From NCBI GenBank assembly GCA_022782265.1, contig JALFOM010000022.1, positions 1 through 64,000 of the forward strand: a stretch of DNA of 64,000 nt. The letters are read 5' to 3'. The stretch is from Clostridiales bacterium. Lineage in GTDB: Bacteria; Bacillota; Clostridia; Oscillospirales; Oscillospiraceae. This document shows, in pieces, positions 22,884-32,310 of this stretch (the first letter of the stretch is position 1; each line of letters starts with the position of its first letter). Under the pieces are notes generated by a model. It ran no database searches, was not told where the DNA came from, and worked only from the letters and a program-made list of their open reading frames with translations. The translations under genes and the position numbers were made by a program.

Positions 22884-25800
22884 TTACTCGTAGAGAGCTT
22901 TGAGCTTCATCAGGTGCTCGTAGCGCTCCTTGGCGTTGGCCTCGTTCTTGGCGAACAGGTCGGTTGCCCTCTCGGGGAACTCGCGGGTCAGACGGCTGTA
23001 ACGGGCCTCGTTCATCAGGAACTCCTGGTAACCGCCGGCAGGCTCCTTGCTGTCGAGAGTGAAGGGCTTCTCGGCGTTGGGGTTGAAGCGGAACAGGTTC
23101 CAGTAGCCGCACTTGACAGCCTTGTCCATCTCCAGCTGGCAGTTGGTCATGCCGCCCTTGATGCTGTGCATCTCGCAGGGAGCGTAGGCGATGATGAGGG
23201 AGGGACCCTTGTGGGCCTCAGCCTCGGCGATGGCCTTCATGGTCTGGAGCTGGTTTGCGCCCATGGCGATCTGGGCAACATAGACATAGCCGTAGGTCAT
23301 AGCCATCTCGGCCAGAGCCTTGGACTTGGTCTCCTTACCGGCAGCTGCGAACTGAGCAACCTGGCCGATGTTGGAAGCCTTGGAGGCCTGTCCGCCGGTG
23401 TTGGAGTAAACCTCAGTGTTGAACACGAAGATGTTCACGTCCTCGCCGGAGGCCAGAACATGGTCAACACCGCCATAGCCGATGTCGAATGCCCAGCCGT
23501 CGCCGCCGAAGATCCAGCAGGACTTCTTGTTCAGGAAATCCTTGCCCTTGAGAACCTTCTCAGCGTGCTCGCAGCAGGCGCCGTTGGCCTCCAGCAGAGC
23601 GACCAGACGCTTGCTGGGCTCCTGGTTGGCGTTGCCGTCGTCGTAGGTGGCCAGGTAATCCTCGGCAGCCTTCTTGATGTCGGCGTTGGAGGCGTTGGCG
23701 GCGATGTACTCCACAGAGGGCTTCAGATCGTCGCGGATCTTCTTCTGGCCCAGGAACATGCCGAGGCCGTGCTCTGCGTTATCCTCAAACAGGGAGTTTG
23801 CCCATGCGGGGCCGTGGCCTTCCTTGTTGACGGTGTAGGGAGAGGTGGCAGCAGGTCCGCCCCAGATGGAGGAGCAGCCGGTTGCGTTGGAGATGAGCAT
23901 GTGGTCGCCGAAGAGCTGGGTGACGAGACGGGCATAGCTGGTCTCGGCGCAGCCTGCGCAGGAACCGGAGAACTCCAGGTAGGGCTGAGCAAACTGGCTG
24001 AACTTGGGATTCTCGGCCTTGAAGAGCTCCTTCTTCTCGGCAACGTTGGCGACCATGTAGTCGAAGACTTCCTGCTGATCCAGCTGGCTCTCCATGGGAA
24101 CCATCTCGATGGCGTGGACAGCGCACTGGCCTACGCAGACGCCGCAGCCCATGCAGTCCAGAGCGGAAACGGCCATGCTGAACTTGTAGTCGCAGCCCTT
24201 GATGCCCTTGATGTCGGCAAGCTTGGTCTGTGCGGGAGCGGCAGCGGCTTCCTCAGCGGTGAGAGCGAAGGGACGGATGGTGGCGTGGGGGCAGACAAAT
24301 GCGCACTTGTTGCACTGGATGCACTTCTCGGCGTCCCACTTGGGAACGGAGACAGCGATGCCGCGCTTCTCGTAGGCGGCTGCGCCCAGCTCGAAGGTGC
24401 CGTCGGCGTGATCCACGAAAGCGGAGACAGGCAGAGAGTCGCCGTCCATCTTGTCCACAGGATCAAGGATGCTGGTGACCATCTTGACGGTCTTCTCGCG
24501 GCCGGTCTTGGCCTTGGTCTCAGTGTGGTCAACAGCGTTGGCCCACTCGGCGGGAACTTCCACCTTGACGTATGCGGTGGCGCCGGCGTCGATGGCGGCG
24601 TAGTTCATGTCGACCACGTCCTGGCCCTTCTTCAGGTAGGAGTGGAGGGCGGCGTCCTTCATGTACTGGATGGCCTCTTCCTCAGGCATGACCTTTGCCA
24701 GAGAGAAGAATGCGGACTGAAGGATGGTGTTGGTACGCTTGCCCATGCCGATCTTCTTGGCAAGGTCGATAGCGTTGATCATGTAAAGCTGGATGTTGTT
24801 GTTGGCGATGTAGCGCTTGGAGGCAGCGTCCAGATGATGCTCCAGCTCCTCAAAGCTCCACTGGCAGTTGACCAGGAACACACCGCCGGGCTTGACGTCG
24901 CGGACGATGGGGAAGCCCTTGGTGATGTAGGAGGGCACATGGCAGGCCACAAAGTCGGCCTTGTTGATGTAGTAGGGGCTCTTGATCAGCTTGTCGCCGA
25001 AGCGCAGATGGCTGACGGTTACGCCGCCGGTCTTCTTGGAGTCGTACTGGAAGTAAGCCTGAACGTATTTGTCGGTGTGGTCGCCGATGATCTTGATGGA
25101 GTTCTTGTTTGCGCCGACGGTGCCGTCGCCGCCCAGACCCCAGAACTTGCACTCGATGGTGCCTTCTGCGGCGGTAGCGGGAGCGGGAACCTCCTCAAGG
25201 GACAGGTTGGTGACGTCGTCAACGATACCGATGGTGAACTGACGTTTGGGAGCGGCCTTTGCCAGCTCGTTGTAAACGGCGAACACGGAGGCGGGAGGCG
25301 TATCCTTGGAACCCAGACCGTAGCGGCCGCCGATGACGGTGACGTCGTTCTTGCCGGCGTTGGCCAGAGCGGTGACAACATCCAGATACAGAGGCTCGCC
25401 CTGAGCGCCGGGCTCCTTGGTGCGGTCCAGAACGGCGATCTTCTTGCAGCTTGCGGGGATGGCTGCCAGGAGCTTCTCCGGGCAGAAGGGGCGGAACAGG
25501 CGGACCTTCACAAGGCCGACCTTCTCGCCGTGGGCGTTCATGTAGTCGATGACTTCCTCTGCCACATCGCAGATGGAGCCCATGGCCACGATGACGCGGT
25601 CAGCGTCGGGAGCGCCGTAGTAGTTGAAGAGCTGGTAATCGGTGCCGAGCTTGGCATTGACCTTGCCCATGTACTCCTCGACGATGGCGGGAACGGCGTT
25701 GTAGTAGGTGTTGGAAGCCTCACGGTTCTGGAAGAAGATATCTCCGTTCTCGTGAGAACCGCGCATTACGGGGTGCTGGGAGTTGAGGGCGCGGGCACGG

Positions 25801-26408
25801 AAAGCCTCAACGGCGTCCATGTCGCACATTTCCTTCAGATCCTCGTAATCCCAAACTTCGATCTTCTGCAGCTCGTGGGAGGTACGGAAGCCGTCGAAGA
25901 AGTTCAGGAAGGGAACGCGGCCCTTGATGGCGGCCAGATGCGCCACGGGGGACAGGTCCATGACTTCCTGGACGTTGCTCTCAGCCAGCATGGCAAAGCC
26001 GGTCTGGCGGCAGGCCATAACGTCGCTGTGGTCGCCGAAGATGTTCAGGGTGTGGCTGGCAAGGGTACGTGCGCTGACGTGGAACACGCCGGGCAGCAGC
26101 TCGCCTGCGATCTTGTACATGTTGGGGATCATCAGCAGCAGGCCCTGAGAGGCGGTGTAGGTGGTGGTCAGAGCACCGGCATTCAGAGAGCCGTGAACGG
26201 CACCGGCCGCACCTGCCTCGGACTGCATCTCCTGGACCTTGACGGTAGAACCGAAAATGTTCTTTCTGCCGTTTGCGGACCACTGGTCAACATAGTCGGC
26301 CATGGGGCTGGAGGGAGTGATGGGGTAGATTGCTGCGACTTCGGTGAATGCGTAGGATACATGGGCGGCAGCAGTGTTACCGTCCATGGTTTTGAAGTGT
26401 CTCTGCAT
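22884..26408 (-). CDS. nifJ: Pyruvate:ferredoxin (flavodoxin) oxidoreductase
   Basis: A single-chain PFOR of about 1,174 residues with all domains in order: N-terminal pyruvate-binding domain (KTMDGNTAAAHVSYAFTEVA, YPITPSSPM), transketolase-like and CoA domains, two 4Fe-4S clusters in CIQCNKCAFVCPHATIRP and CMGCGVCVGQC, and the thiamine-diphosphate domain with GDGWAFDIGYGG and NTEVYSNTGGQ. It converts pyruvate and CoA to acetyl-CoA, CO2 and reduced ferredoxin, the core fermentation step of strict anaerobes. The frame is open to an ATG at 26465, but that start has no ribosome-binding site; the ATG at 26408 has GGAG twelve bases ahead and fits family N termini. Monocistronic. Confidence 0.95.
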   Translation of the reverse strand: MQRHFKTMDGNTAAAHVSYAFTEVAAIYPITPSSPMADYVDQWSANGRKNIFGSTVKVQEMQSEAGAAGAVHGSLNAGALTTTYTASQGLLLMIPNMYKIAGELLPGVFHVSARTLASHTLNIFGDHSDVMACRQTGFAMLAESNVQEVMDLSPVAHLAAIKGRVPFLNFFDGFRTSHELQKIEVWDYEDLKEMCDMDAVEAFRARALNSQHPVMRGSHENGDIFFQNREASNTYYNAVPAIVEEYMGKVNAKLGTDYQLFNYYGAPDADRVIVAMGSICDVAEEVIDYMNAHGEKVGLVKVRLFRPFCPEKLLAAIPASCKKIAVLDRTKEPGAQGEPLYLDVVTALANAGKNDVTVIGGRYGLGSKDTPPASVFAVYNELAKAAPKRQFTIGIVDDVTNLSLEEVPAPATAAEGTIECKFWGLGGDGTVGANKNSIKIIGDHTDKYVQAYFQYDSKKTGGVTVSHLRFGDKLIKSPYYINKADFVACHVPSYITKGFPIVRDVKPGGVFLVNCQWSFEELEHHLDAASKRYIANNNIQLYMINAIDLAKKIGMGKRTNTILQSAFFSLAKVMPEEEAIQYMKDAALHSYLKKGQDVVDMNYAAIDAGATAYVKVEVPAEWANAVDHTETKAKTGREKTVKMVTSILDPVDKMDGDSLPVSAFVDHADGTFELGAAAYEKRGIAVSVPKWDAEKCIQCNKCAFVCPHATIRPFALTAEEAAAAPAQTKLADIKGIKGCDYKFSMAVSALDCMGCGVCVGQCAVHAIEMVPMESQLDQQEVFDYMVANVAEKKELFKAENPKFSQFAQPYLEFSGSCAGCAETSYARLVTQLFGDHMLISNATGCSSIWGGPAATSPYTVNKEGHGPAWANSLFEDNAEHGLGMFLGQKKIRDDLKPSVEYIAANASNADIKKAAEDYLATYDDGNANQEPSKRLVALLEANGACCEHAEKVLKGKDFLNKKSCWIFGGDGWAFDIGYGGVDHVLASGEDVNIFVFNTEVYSNTGGQASKASNIGQVAQFAAAGKETKSKALAEMAMTYGYVYVAQIAMGANQLQTMKAIAEAEAHKGPSLIIAYAPCEMHSIKGGMTNCQLEMDKAVKCGYWNLFRFNPNAEKPFTLDSKEPAGGYQEFLMNEARYSRLTREFPERATDLFAKNEANAKERYEHLMKLKALYE

Positions 26409-26545
26409 TTCTATGTTCATCTCCATTGCAAAAAATTGACTGTCGCGGCCCGTCATACGAGCCATTGACAGTTTAACATCAAATCGTCAACTTGTAAACA
26501 TGTAAGCTCAATAAAATTCCTGCAAATAATTCAAATTTTGCCCAT

Positions 26546-26574
26546 TCTATATGACTGAACTGACAAAGTGTCGT
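26546..26574 (-). promoter_or_regulatory. Putative PFOR promoter
   Basis: Minus strand ACGACA (26574-26569), 17-bp spacer, TATAGA (26551-26546). The -35 is weak and lies inside a perfect palindrome, which suggests control at this point. Confidence 0.45.
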
Positions 26575-26583
26575 TATACGACA
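26569..26583. promoter_or_regulatory. Palindromic operator candidate between PFOR and asp23
   Basis: TGTCGTTATACGACA is a perfect inverted repeat (TGTCGT-TAT-ACGACA). It covers the putative PFOR -35 and lies 23 bp upstream of the -35 of the divergent gene. The form is that of a dimeric repressor site; the regulator is unknown. Confidence 0.45.
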
Positions 26584-26605
26584 AGTAAATTGTGCGTTTT
26601 TTTAC

Positions 26606-26634
26606 TTGTGCTTTTTGAAGTAATGGTTTATAAT
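26606..26634 (+). promoter_or_regulatory. Promoter of the asp23-fakA operon
   Basis: TTGTGC (26606-26611), 17-bp spacer, TATAAT (26629-26634), 49 bp before the start codon. Confidence 0.7.
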
Positions 26635-26683
26635 CTTACAATCGGTCTACATGACCGTGAATGATGAAAGGAGATCGTCAGCT

Positions 26684-27034
26684 ATGGTGAACATCATCAA
26701 CGACTATGGAAAAATAAGCATCACCAGCGAGGTCTTTACCTATCTTGCGGGCGACGCTGCCACCAGCTGCTTCGGCGTCAAGGGCATGGCCGGCCGCAGC
26801 AAGGAAGGCGGGCCGCTGCAGCTGCTGCGCAGAGAATCCATGTCCAAGGGCGTGGAAGTGAAATTCAACGACGACGGCAGTCTGTCCCTTGAACTGCATA
26901 TCGGCGTGGACCACGGCGTGAACATGGCCGCCGTTTCCCGCAGCATTATGAACGAGGTCAGCTACAAGCTGTCCAAATCCACCGGAGTCCCTGTGAAGAA
27001 CGTGGATGTCTATATAGATACAATAATCGGATAA
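26684..27034 (+). CDS. Asp23/Gls24 family envelope-stress-related protein
   Basis: 116 residues with the Asp23 core: GKISITSEVFTYLAGDAATSCFGVKGM and a C-terminal VSYKLSKSTGVPVKNVDVYI. It matches YloU, the short soluble form without a membrane anchor. YloU and the DAK2-domain kinase YloV are adjacent in most Firmicutes, as here. Function is not firmly known. The ATG at 26684 has AAAGGAG eleven bases upstream; the frame is open for eleven more codons but lacks a ribosome-binding site there. Confidence 0.9.
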   Translation: MVNIINDYGKISITSEVFTYLAGDAATSCFGVKGMAGRSKEGGPLQLLRRESMSKGVEVKFNDDGSLSLELHIGVDHGVNMAAVSRSIMNEVSYKLSKSTGVPVKNVDVYIDTIIG

Positions 27035-27064
27035 GCTTTCGCTGATCCCCGGAGGTGCTTTCAC

Positions 27065-28744
27065 TTGAGAGATTATATTGACGCCGCCGCGTTCAAGGAA
27101 ATGATCCTGTGTGCGGACGCGGCCCTGCACGAAAATATTCAAAAGGTAAACGAACTGAACGTATTCCCCGTGCCCGACGGAGATACCGGCACGAACATGG
27201 GCCTTACGCTCAACAACGCGGCCACCGAGCTGCGCAAGAAAAACTTTGTCTCCCTGGACGCCGCGGCCGACTGCGTGGCCTCCGCTCTGCTGCGGGGCGC
27301 CAGAGGAAATTCCGGCGTTATCCTGTCCCTGCTGTTCCGGGGCATTTCCCGCAGGCTCAAGGGCCTTGAATCTGCCGGAACCGTGGAATTTGCCGGCGCC
27401 ATGTCCGACGGCGTGGACGCGGCTTACAAAGCGGTCATGAAGCCTGCCGAGGGCACCATCCTCACCGTCTCCCGTCTGGCGGCTGCCGCCGCCGTGGAAG
27501 CGGCCAATGCCGGGGCCAGCCTGGAAAACGCGCTGGTCTGCGCCGTCAAGGCCGGCGACGAGGCCCTGGAAAACACCGTGAACATGAACCCTGTGCTGAA
27601 AAAGGCCGGCGTCATCGACGCGGGCGGCATGGGCTACATGATTATCCTCAAAGCCATGCTGGCCTCCCTGAGAGGCGAGGTCACCGCGCCCGAGGAGGGC
27701 GGCGATTTCAGCGCCTTCGCGGAGAGCAGCGCCTTTGATGTGTTCGACACCGAGGACATCACCTTTGCCTTTGACACCGTGTTCATCGTCCGCAAGAAAA
27801 CGCCGGACGTGGACCTGGAGCCTTTGCGCAAGTACCTGTCCAGCATCGGCGATTCCCTGGTTATCGGCGATGACGACGAGGCCTTCAAGGTCCATGTGCA
27901 CACCAATATCCCCGGCAACGCCCTGAACGAGTCTCAGAAGTACGGCACCCTGGAGCTGGCCAAGATCGAGAACATGCGCACCCAGCATGAGGATCTGCTG
28001 GCCGGCAAGAAGGCCCAGAGCACCGACGATCTGGAGCAGATCGAGAAGGAGCTGGAGGAGCAGGAAAATGCCGTGGCCGCACCGGAGAAGGAGTTCGGCG
28101 TGGTGACCGTCTGCGCCGGAGCGGGCATGGAGGCCCTGTTCCGGGAGCTGGGCGCCGACGGTATCGTCACCGGCGGGCAGACCATGAACCCCTCCACCGA
28201 CGATATCCTCAAGGTCATCAACAAGACCCCGGCCTCCACCGTGTTTGTGTTCCCCAACAATAAAAACATCACCATGGCGGCGGAGCAGTGCATCCCCCTG
28301 ACCGAGAAAAAGGTCATTGTCATGCCCACCAAGACCGTGCCCCAGGGCGTGTCTGCCCTGCTGAACTTCAACCCCGACGAGGGGGAGGAGCAGATGGTCG
28401 CCACCATGAAGGAAGCCATCTCCAACGTGCACACTGCCATGATTACCTACGCGGCCCGGGATTCCGATTTTGACGGGCATAACATCCACGCGGGCGAGTA
28501 TCTGGCCCTGCTGGACGGCGCGCTCATCGGCAGCTACACCAACCTCAAGACCCTGTTCAAGGAGCTGAGCTGGGCCTTTGACGAGTTCGACCCGGAGTTC
28601 ATCACCGTGTATTACGGCGAGGACGTGAAGGAGGACGAGGCAAACGACTCCGCCCAGACCATTATCGGCTGCTTCCCCGACGCGGACGTCAGCGTTGTCA
28701 GCGGCGGCCAGCCGGTGTACTATTACATGATCGCCGTGGAATAA
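27065..28744 (+). CDS. fakA: DAK2-domain kinase, FakA/YloV type
   Basis: 559 residues. The N-terminal DhaL/DAK2 kinase domain carries VPDGDTGTNMG (residues 37-46, magnesium and ATP site) and LLRGARGNSGVILS. A middle linker and a C-terminal DegV-related domain follow (GGQTMNPSTDDIL, VFPNNKNI). FakA phosphorylates fatty acids held by FakB proteins, feeding exogenous fatty acids into phospholipid synthesis. No fakB gene is in the window. It uses a TTG start, supported by GGAGGTG seven bases upstream and by the family N terminus (DAAAFKEMI). 30 bp downstream of the Asp23 gene. Confidence 0.92.
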   Translation: MRDYIDAAAFKEMILCADAALHENIQKVNELNVFPVPDGDTGTNMGLTLNNAATELRKKNFVSLDAAADCVASALLRGARGNSGVILSLLFRGISRRLKGLESAGTVEFAGAMSDGVDAAYKAVMKPAEGTILTVSRLAAAAAVEAANAGASLENALVCAVKAGDEALENTVNMNPVLKKAGVIDAGGMGYMIILKAMLASLRGEVTAPEEGGDFSAFAESSAFDVFDTEDITFAFDTVFIVRKKTPDVDLEPLRKYLSSIGDSLVIGDDDEAFKVHVHTNIPGNALNESQKYGTLELAKIENMRTQHEDLLAGKKAQSTDDLEQIEKELEEQENAVAAPEKEFGVVTVCAGAGMEALFRELGADGIVTGGQTMNPSTDDILKVINKTPASTVFVFPNNKNITMAAEQCIPLTEKKVIVMPTKTVPQGVSALLNFNPDEGEEQMVATMKEAISNVHTAMITYAARDSDFDGHNIHAGEYLALLDGALIGSYTNLKTLFKELSWAFDEFDPEFITVYYGEDVKEDEANDSAQTIIGCFPDADVSVVSGGQPVYYYMIAVE

Positions 28745-28755
28745 TCAATAATAAT

Positions 28756-28810
28756 GCAAAAAAGCCCCCGTATACGGACATGTGTTGTCCGCTATGCGGG
28801 AGCTTTTTGC
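28756..28810. terminator. Bidirectional terminator between fakA and the DUF896 gene
   Basis: A long imperfect stem joins GCAAAAAAGCCCCCGTA (28756-28772) to TATGCGGGAGCTTTTTGC (28793-28810), with a smaller CGGACA/TGTCCG stem at its top. A and T runs at the base serve both strands. Confidence 0.85.
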
Positions 28811-28813
28811 GTT

Positions 28814-29020
28814 TCAGGATCCCTTTTTCGGCAATTTGTGCTTTTTCCCGTCAGGGGTCTGGATATAGGTGTTTTCCAGTACAGCAATGGTGCTTCTGCG
28901 CCAGTCCTCAATATACTCTTTTCGTAAAATGTCGCGCTCAGCCAGCTCCTCTGCCGTCAGCTCACGCTGTTTGGCCAGGCGGGCCAGCTCGTTGATCCGG
29001 TCAATTTTTCTCTGTTCCAT
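28814..29020 (-). CDS. DUF896 family small protein
   Basis: 68 residues. The sequence RINELARLAKQRELTAEELAERDILRKEYI is the two-helix hairpin of DUF896 (YnzC-type), followed by the conserved W(R)...VLENTYIQTPDGKK tail. Family members are small cytoplasmic proteins; in Bacillus one is linked to the SOS response, but a molecular function is not known. It starts 3 bp after the HD nucleotidase stop, so both are co-transcribed. Confidence 0.88.
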   Translation of the reverse strand: MEQRKIDRINELARLAKQRELTAEELAERDILRKEYIEDWRRSTIAVLENTYIQTPDGKKHKLPKKGS

Positions 29021-29023
29021 GTT

Positions 29024-29614
29024 TTACTCCTCTATGGTCCCCAGCTCGTCCAGCGTCAGCTCAAAGGCGGGGATAAAATGCTCCAGGAAATACTGCACCT
29101 CCGGCAGGGGGCTCGCCTCTAAAATGGCCCTGGTCTGCCTCTCCGCGGAGAGGAACTCATCGTTGCCGGTCTTGCGCTCTTCTATACATTTAATATAAGC
29201 GGAGAGCTTGTCCGCCGCCTTGACCAGGTCGTGGAGCCGCGCCTGGGTCTCCCCGGTGAGCAGCGGCGCATAGGCGCCCCGGATCTCTTCGGGCAGGGTG
29301 GCCAGCAGCTTTTGACAAGCCAGCTCCTCCACCTGCTTGTAGGCCCCCATGATCTCCGGGCTGTGATATTTGATGGGGGTGGGCAGGTCGCCGGTCAGAA
29401 TCTCCGGGCAGTCGTGGTACAAGGCCACGGCGGCGCACTCGTTGGGGTCACAGGGGATGTGGTACACGTCCCGGCGGATGACGCCCAGGGCGTGGGCGAT
29501 CACCGCCGCCATGTGGCTGTGCTCCTGGATATTCTCCGGCAGGGCGTTTCGCATCAGGCTCCAGCGGCCGATATAGCGCATACGGGATATATAGGCAAAG
29601 AAATTGTCGCTCAT
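29024..29614 (-). CDS. HD-domain 5'-deoxynucleotidase (YfbR-like)
   Basis: 196 residues of the HD fold: His in ENIQEHSHMAAVIAH, the HD pair in ALYHDCPEILTGDLPTPIKYH and the distal Asp in VKAADKLSAYIKC. This matches YfbR, which dephosphorylates dNMPs to deoxynucleosides. The frame is open upstream, but the ATG at 29614 (MSDNFFAYISRMRYI) has GGGAG seven bases ahead and matches the family N terminus. It precedes the DUF896 gene in a two-gene operon, divergent from typA. Confidence 0.85.
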   Translation of the reverse strand: MSDNFFAYISRMRYIGRWSLMRNALPENIQEHSHMAAVIAHALGVIRRDVYHIPCDPNECAAVALYHDCPEILTGDLPTPIKYHSPEIMGAYKQVEELACQKLLATLPEEIRGAYAPLLTGETQARLHDLVKAADKLSAYIKCIEERKTGNDEFLSAERQTRAILEASPLPEVQYFLEHFIPAFELTLDELGTIEE

Positions 29615-29701
29615 CATTTTCTCCCAACAATTTATTTTTCTTAGCGATTGTAACACGAACCGGAAAACATTGCAATAATCAGGAAAAATGATGTTAAGGT
29701 G

Positions 29702-29730
29702 TTGCAATTTGCGGCAGAGGGTGTTAAAAT
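29702..29730 (+). promoter_or_regulatory. Promoter of typA
   Basis: TTGCAA (29702-29707), 17-bp spacer, TAAAAT (29725-29730), 60 bp before the start codon. Confidence 0.6.
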
Positions 29731-29790
29731 CCAATTTTGTGTTGAAAATAAAGAGAAACAGATATTTTTTACTCAGGGAGCTGCAATATT

Positions 29791-31611
29791 ATGGATAAAC
29801 TCAGAAACGTTGCCATTATCGCCCACGTTGACCACGGCAAGACCACCCTGGTGGATGAGATGCTCAAGCAGTCCGGTGTGTACCGGGAAAATCAGGAAGT
29901 GGTGGAGCGCGTGATGGACTCCAACGACCTGGAGCGTGAGCGCGGCATCACCATCATGGCCAAGAACACCGCCGTATGGTACGGCGACACCAAGATCAAT
30001 ATCGTAGACACCCCGGGCCACGCCGACTTCGGCGGCGAGGTGGAGCGCATTCTGAAGATGGTCAACGGCGTTATCCTTCTGGTGGACGCCGCCGAGGGCC
30101 CCATGCCCCAGACCCGTTTCGTTCTCAGCCGGGCGTTGGAGATGGGCCACCGGGTCATCGTGGTAGTCAACAAGATCGACCGCCCCGACCAGCGCATCCA
30201 CGAGGTCATCGACGAGGTGCTGGAGCTGCTGATGGACCTGGACGCCACCGACGAGCAGCTGGATTCCCCCATGCTCTTCTGCTCCGGCCGTCAGGGTACG
30301 GCCAGCTATTCCCCCGACGTTGTGGGCACCGACTTAAAGCCCCTGTTCGAGACCATTCTGGAGTACATTCCCGCCCCGGAGATGAACGAGGACGCCCCCT
30401 TCCAGATGCTGGTCAGCAGCATTGATTATAATGAATATGTGGGCCGCATCGCCATCGGCCGCATTGAGCGGGGCGTGATAAAGCAGAACCAGGAGATCGA
30501 GGTCTGCAACTACCACGATCCGGACGCCGCCCCCGCGCGGGCGAAGGCTGTCTCCCTGTACCAGTTTGACGGGCTGAACCGGGTTCCCGTCACCGAGGCG
30601 GGCGCGGGCAATATCATCGCCATGAGCGGCATCGGCGAGATCACCATCGGCGACACCATCTGCGCCAAGGGCTTTGCGGAGCCCCTGGCCTTTGTGAAGA
30701 TCGGCGCGCCTACCCTGGAGATGACCTTCTCCGTAAACGACAGTCCCTTTGCCGGCCGTGAGGGCAAGTTCGTCACCTCCCGCCAGATCCGCGACCGCCT
30801 GATGCGGGAGACCCTGAAGGACGTTTCCCTGAGAGTCACCGACGTGCCCGACAGCACCGACAGCTTCAACGTGGCGGGCCGGGGCGAGATGAGCCTGTCC
30901 ATCCTGATCGAGACCATGCGCCGCGAGGGCTATGAGTTCCAGGTGTCTCCTCCCCGGGTGCTGTACCAGGAGATCGACGGCAAGACCTGCGAGCCTGTGG
31001 AGAGGGTGGTTGTGGACGTGCCCCAGGACTACATGGGCTCCGTTATGGAGAAGCTGGGCGCGCGCAAGGGCGAATTTGTGGAGATGACCCCTGTTGGCAA
31101 CCGGATGAAGATGGAATTTCTTGTCCCCTCCCGGGGCCTCTTCGGCTACCGCAACGAGTTTTTGACCGACACCAAGGGCGAGGGCATCCTGGCCTCTGTG
31201 TTCGAGCGCTATGAGCCCTACAAGGGCGACATTGCCCGCCGCAGCACCGGCTCCCTCATCGCCTTCGAGACCGGCGAGGCCGTGGCCTATGGCCTGTGGA
31301 ACGCCCAGGATCGCGGCGCGCTGTTCATCACCCCGGGCACCAAGGTCTACGCCGGGATGATCGTAGGCGTCTGCCCCAAGAGCGACGATGTGCCCGTCAA
31401 CGTCTGCCGCACCAAGCACCTGACCAACACACGCGCCTCCGGCTCCGATGAGGCCCTGCGCCTGATCCCGCCCCGCCAGCTCAGTCTGGAGCAGTGCCTG
31501 GAATTTCTGGCCGACGACGAGCTGCTTGAGGTGACGCCCAAGAACCTGCGCCTGCGCAAGAGCATCCTGGATCACAGCCTGCGCATGAAGACCCTGATGC
31601 GCAACAGATAA
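29791..31611 (+). CDS. typA: Ribosome-associated GTPase TypA/BipA
   Basis: 606 residues, full length. GTPase motifs are G1 [10 protein letters not shown] (residues 10-19), G2/G3 RGITI and [12 protein letters not shown]4 [12 protein letters not shown]-like domains II, III and V and the BipA-specific C-terminal domain ([39 protein letters not shown]) follow. It binds the 70S ribosome and assists 50S assembly and stress growth. Monocistronic, between its own promoter and a terminator. Confidence 0.97.
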   Translation: MDKLRNVAIIAHVDHGKTTLVDEMLKQSGVYRENQEVVERVMDSNDLERERGITIMAKNTAVWYGDTKINIVDTPGHADFGGEVERILKMVNGVILLVDAAEGPMPQTRFVLSRALEMGHRVIVVVNKIDRPDQRIHEVIDEVLELLMDLDATDEQLDSPMLFCSGRQGTASYSPDVVGTDLKPLFETILEYIPAPEMNEDAPFQMLVSSIDYNEYVGRIAIGRIERGVIKQNQEIEVCNYHDPDAAPARAKAVSLYQFDGLNRVPVTEAGAGNIIAMSGIGEITIGDTICAKGFAEPLAFVKIGAPTLEMTFSVNDSPFAGREGKFVTSRQIRDRLMRETLKDVSLRVTDVPDSTDSFNVAGRGEMSLSILIETMRREGYEFQVSPPRVLYQEIDGKTCEPVERVVVDVPQDYMGSVMEKLGARKGEFVEMTPVGNRMKMEFLVPSRGLFGYRNEFLTDTKGEGILASVFERYEPYKGDIARRSTGSLIAFETGEAVAYGLWNAQDRGALFITPGTKVYAGMIVGVCPKSDDVPVNVCRTKHLTNTRASGSDEALRLIPPRQLSLEQCLEFLADDELLEVTPKNLRLRKSILDHSLRMKTLMRNR

Positions 31612-31625
31612 AACAAACCGTTTCC

Positions 31626-31654
31626 AACCCGTGCGGAGTCTTTCCGCACGGGTT
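31626..31654 (+). terminator. Terminator of typA
   Basis: Perfect 12-bp stem AACCCGTGCGGA / TCCGCACGGGTT followed by TTTATTT. Confidence 0.93.
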
Positions 31655-31683
31655 TTTATTTGAAAAACATGCCATAATAATGG

Positions 31684-31712
31684 TTGACTTCCCAGCAAAA
31701 CAGTGGTAATAT
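31684..31712 (+). promoter_or_regulatory. Promoter and leader of rpsO
   Basis: TTGACT, 17-bp spacer, TAATAT. Transcription would start near 31719, giving a leader of about 108 nt with GC-rich pairing segments (31725-31800). Ribosomal protein S15 often represses its own mRNA through such a leader; I cannot match it to a named leader class. Confidence 0.6.
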
Positions 31713-31826
31713 ACCTGAGAATGCGCCCGTATGCTCAGCTTCGGGGCCATGCCGCCGCTGCGGTAGCCTTTCCGCCCGATGCTTGGCTGCAGGGTATAGC
31801 TTGAATCAAGAAAGGGGATAATCAAG

Positions 31827-32093
31827 ATGATTACCAAAGAAAAGAAGACCGAAGTTATCAACAGCAACGCCACCCATGAGGGCGACACCGGTTCTCCCGA
31901 GGTCCAGATCGCCATTCTGTCCCAGCGTATCCTGGAGCTGACTGAGCATCTGAAGAAGCACCCCAACGACGACCACAGCCGTCTGGGCATGTACAAGATG
32001 GTCGGTAAGCGCCGCCGCCTGCTGGACTACCTGGCCAAGAAGGACATCGAGCGTTACCGCGCGATCATCGCAAAGCTGAACATCCGCAAGTAA
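31827..32093 (+). CDS. rpsO: Ribosomal protein S15
   Basis: 88 residues, the standard length. It contains the S15 signature [23 protein letters not shown] and HKKH-like loop [25 protein letters not shown]. It binds the central domain of 16S rRNA early in 30S assembly. The start ATG follows AAAGGGG. It is followed by a hairpin and then pnp, the classical rpsO-pnp order. Confidence 0.98.
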   Translation: MITKEKKTEVINSNATHEGDTGSPEVQIAILSQRILELTEHLKKHPNDDHSRLGMYKMVGKRRRLLDYLAKKDIERYRAIIAKLNIRK

Positions 32094-32135
32094 TTTCCAG
32101 TTCAGCTCTTTACTGAGGGTTATGAAGGTTTTTAT

Positions 32136-32163
32136 GGGGACAATATAATACTATATTGTCCCC
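32136..32163 (+). terminator. Hairpin between rpsO and pnp
   Basis: Perfect 12-bp stem GGGGACAATATA / TATATTGTCCCC with a 4-nt loop. The following ATGCTTTAT is a weak T tract, so it may terminate partly or protect the rpsO 3' end. A second stem TTGAAGC/GCTTCAA (32223-32259) lies in the pnp leader, where PNPase and RNase III control pnp mRNA in other bacteria. Confidence 0.7.
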
Positions 32164-32310
32164 ATGCTTTATCCCCCGGTTCCCCGGAAGACAAAACCAG
32201 GGAGCTTCCGACGGATTAGTATTTGAAGCAGTACCGGAGATTATCCGATCCCGCTTCAAGTGCTATGACGCCGGCAGCTCCGCAGAAACAAAGAAGGAGA
32301 AGCAAAAGGC

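Noticed and set aside
22872-26468. Open frame of about 1,200 codons on the plus strand opposite PFOR
   Set aside because: It mirrors the PFOR gene; the protein is low-complexity and Gly/Leu/Val-rich as expected from the antisense of a high-GC gene, and has no ribosome-binding site or motif.
26678-28489. Long minus-strand frame opposite asp23-fakA
   Set aside because: Antisense shadow; composition follows the codon usage of the real genes.
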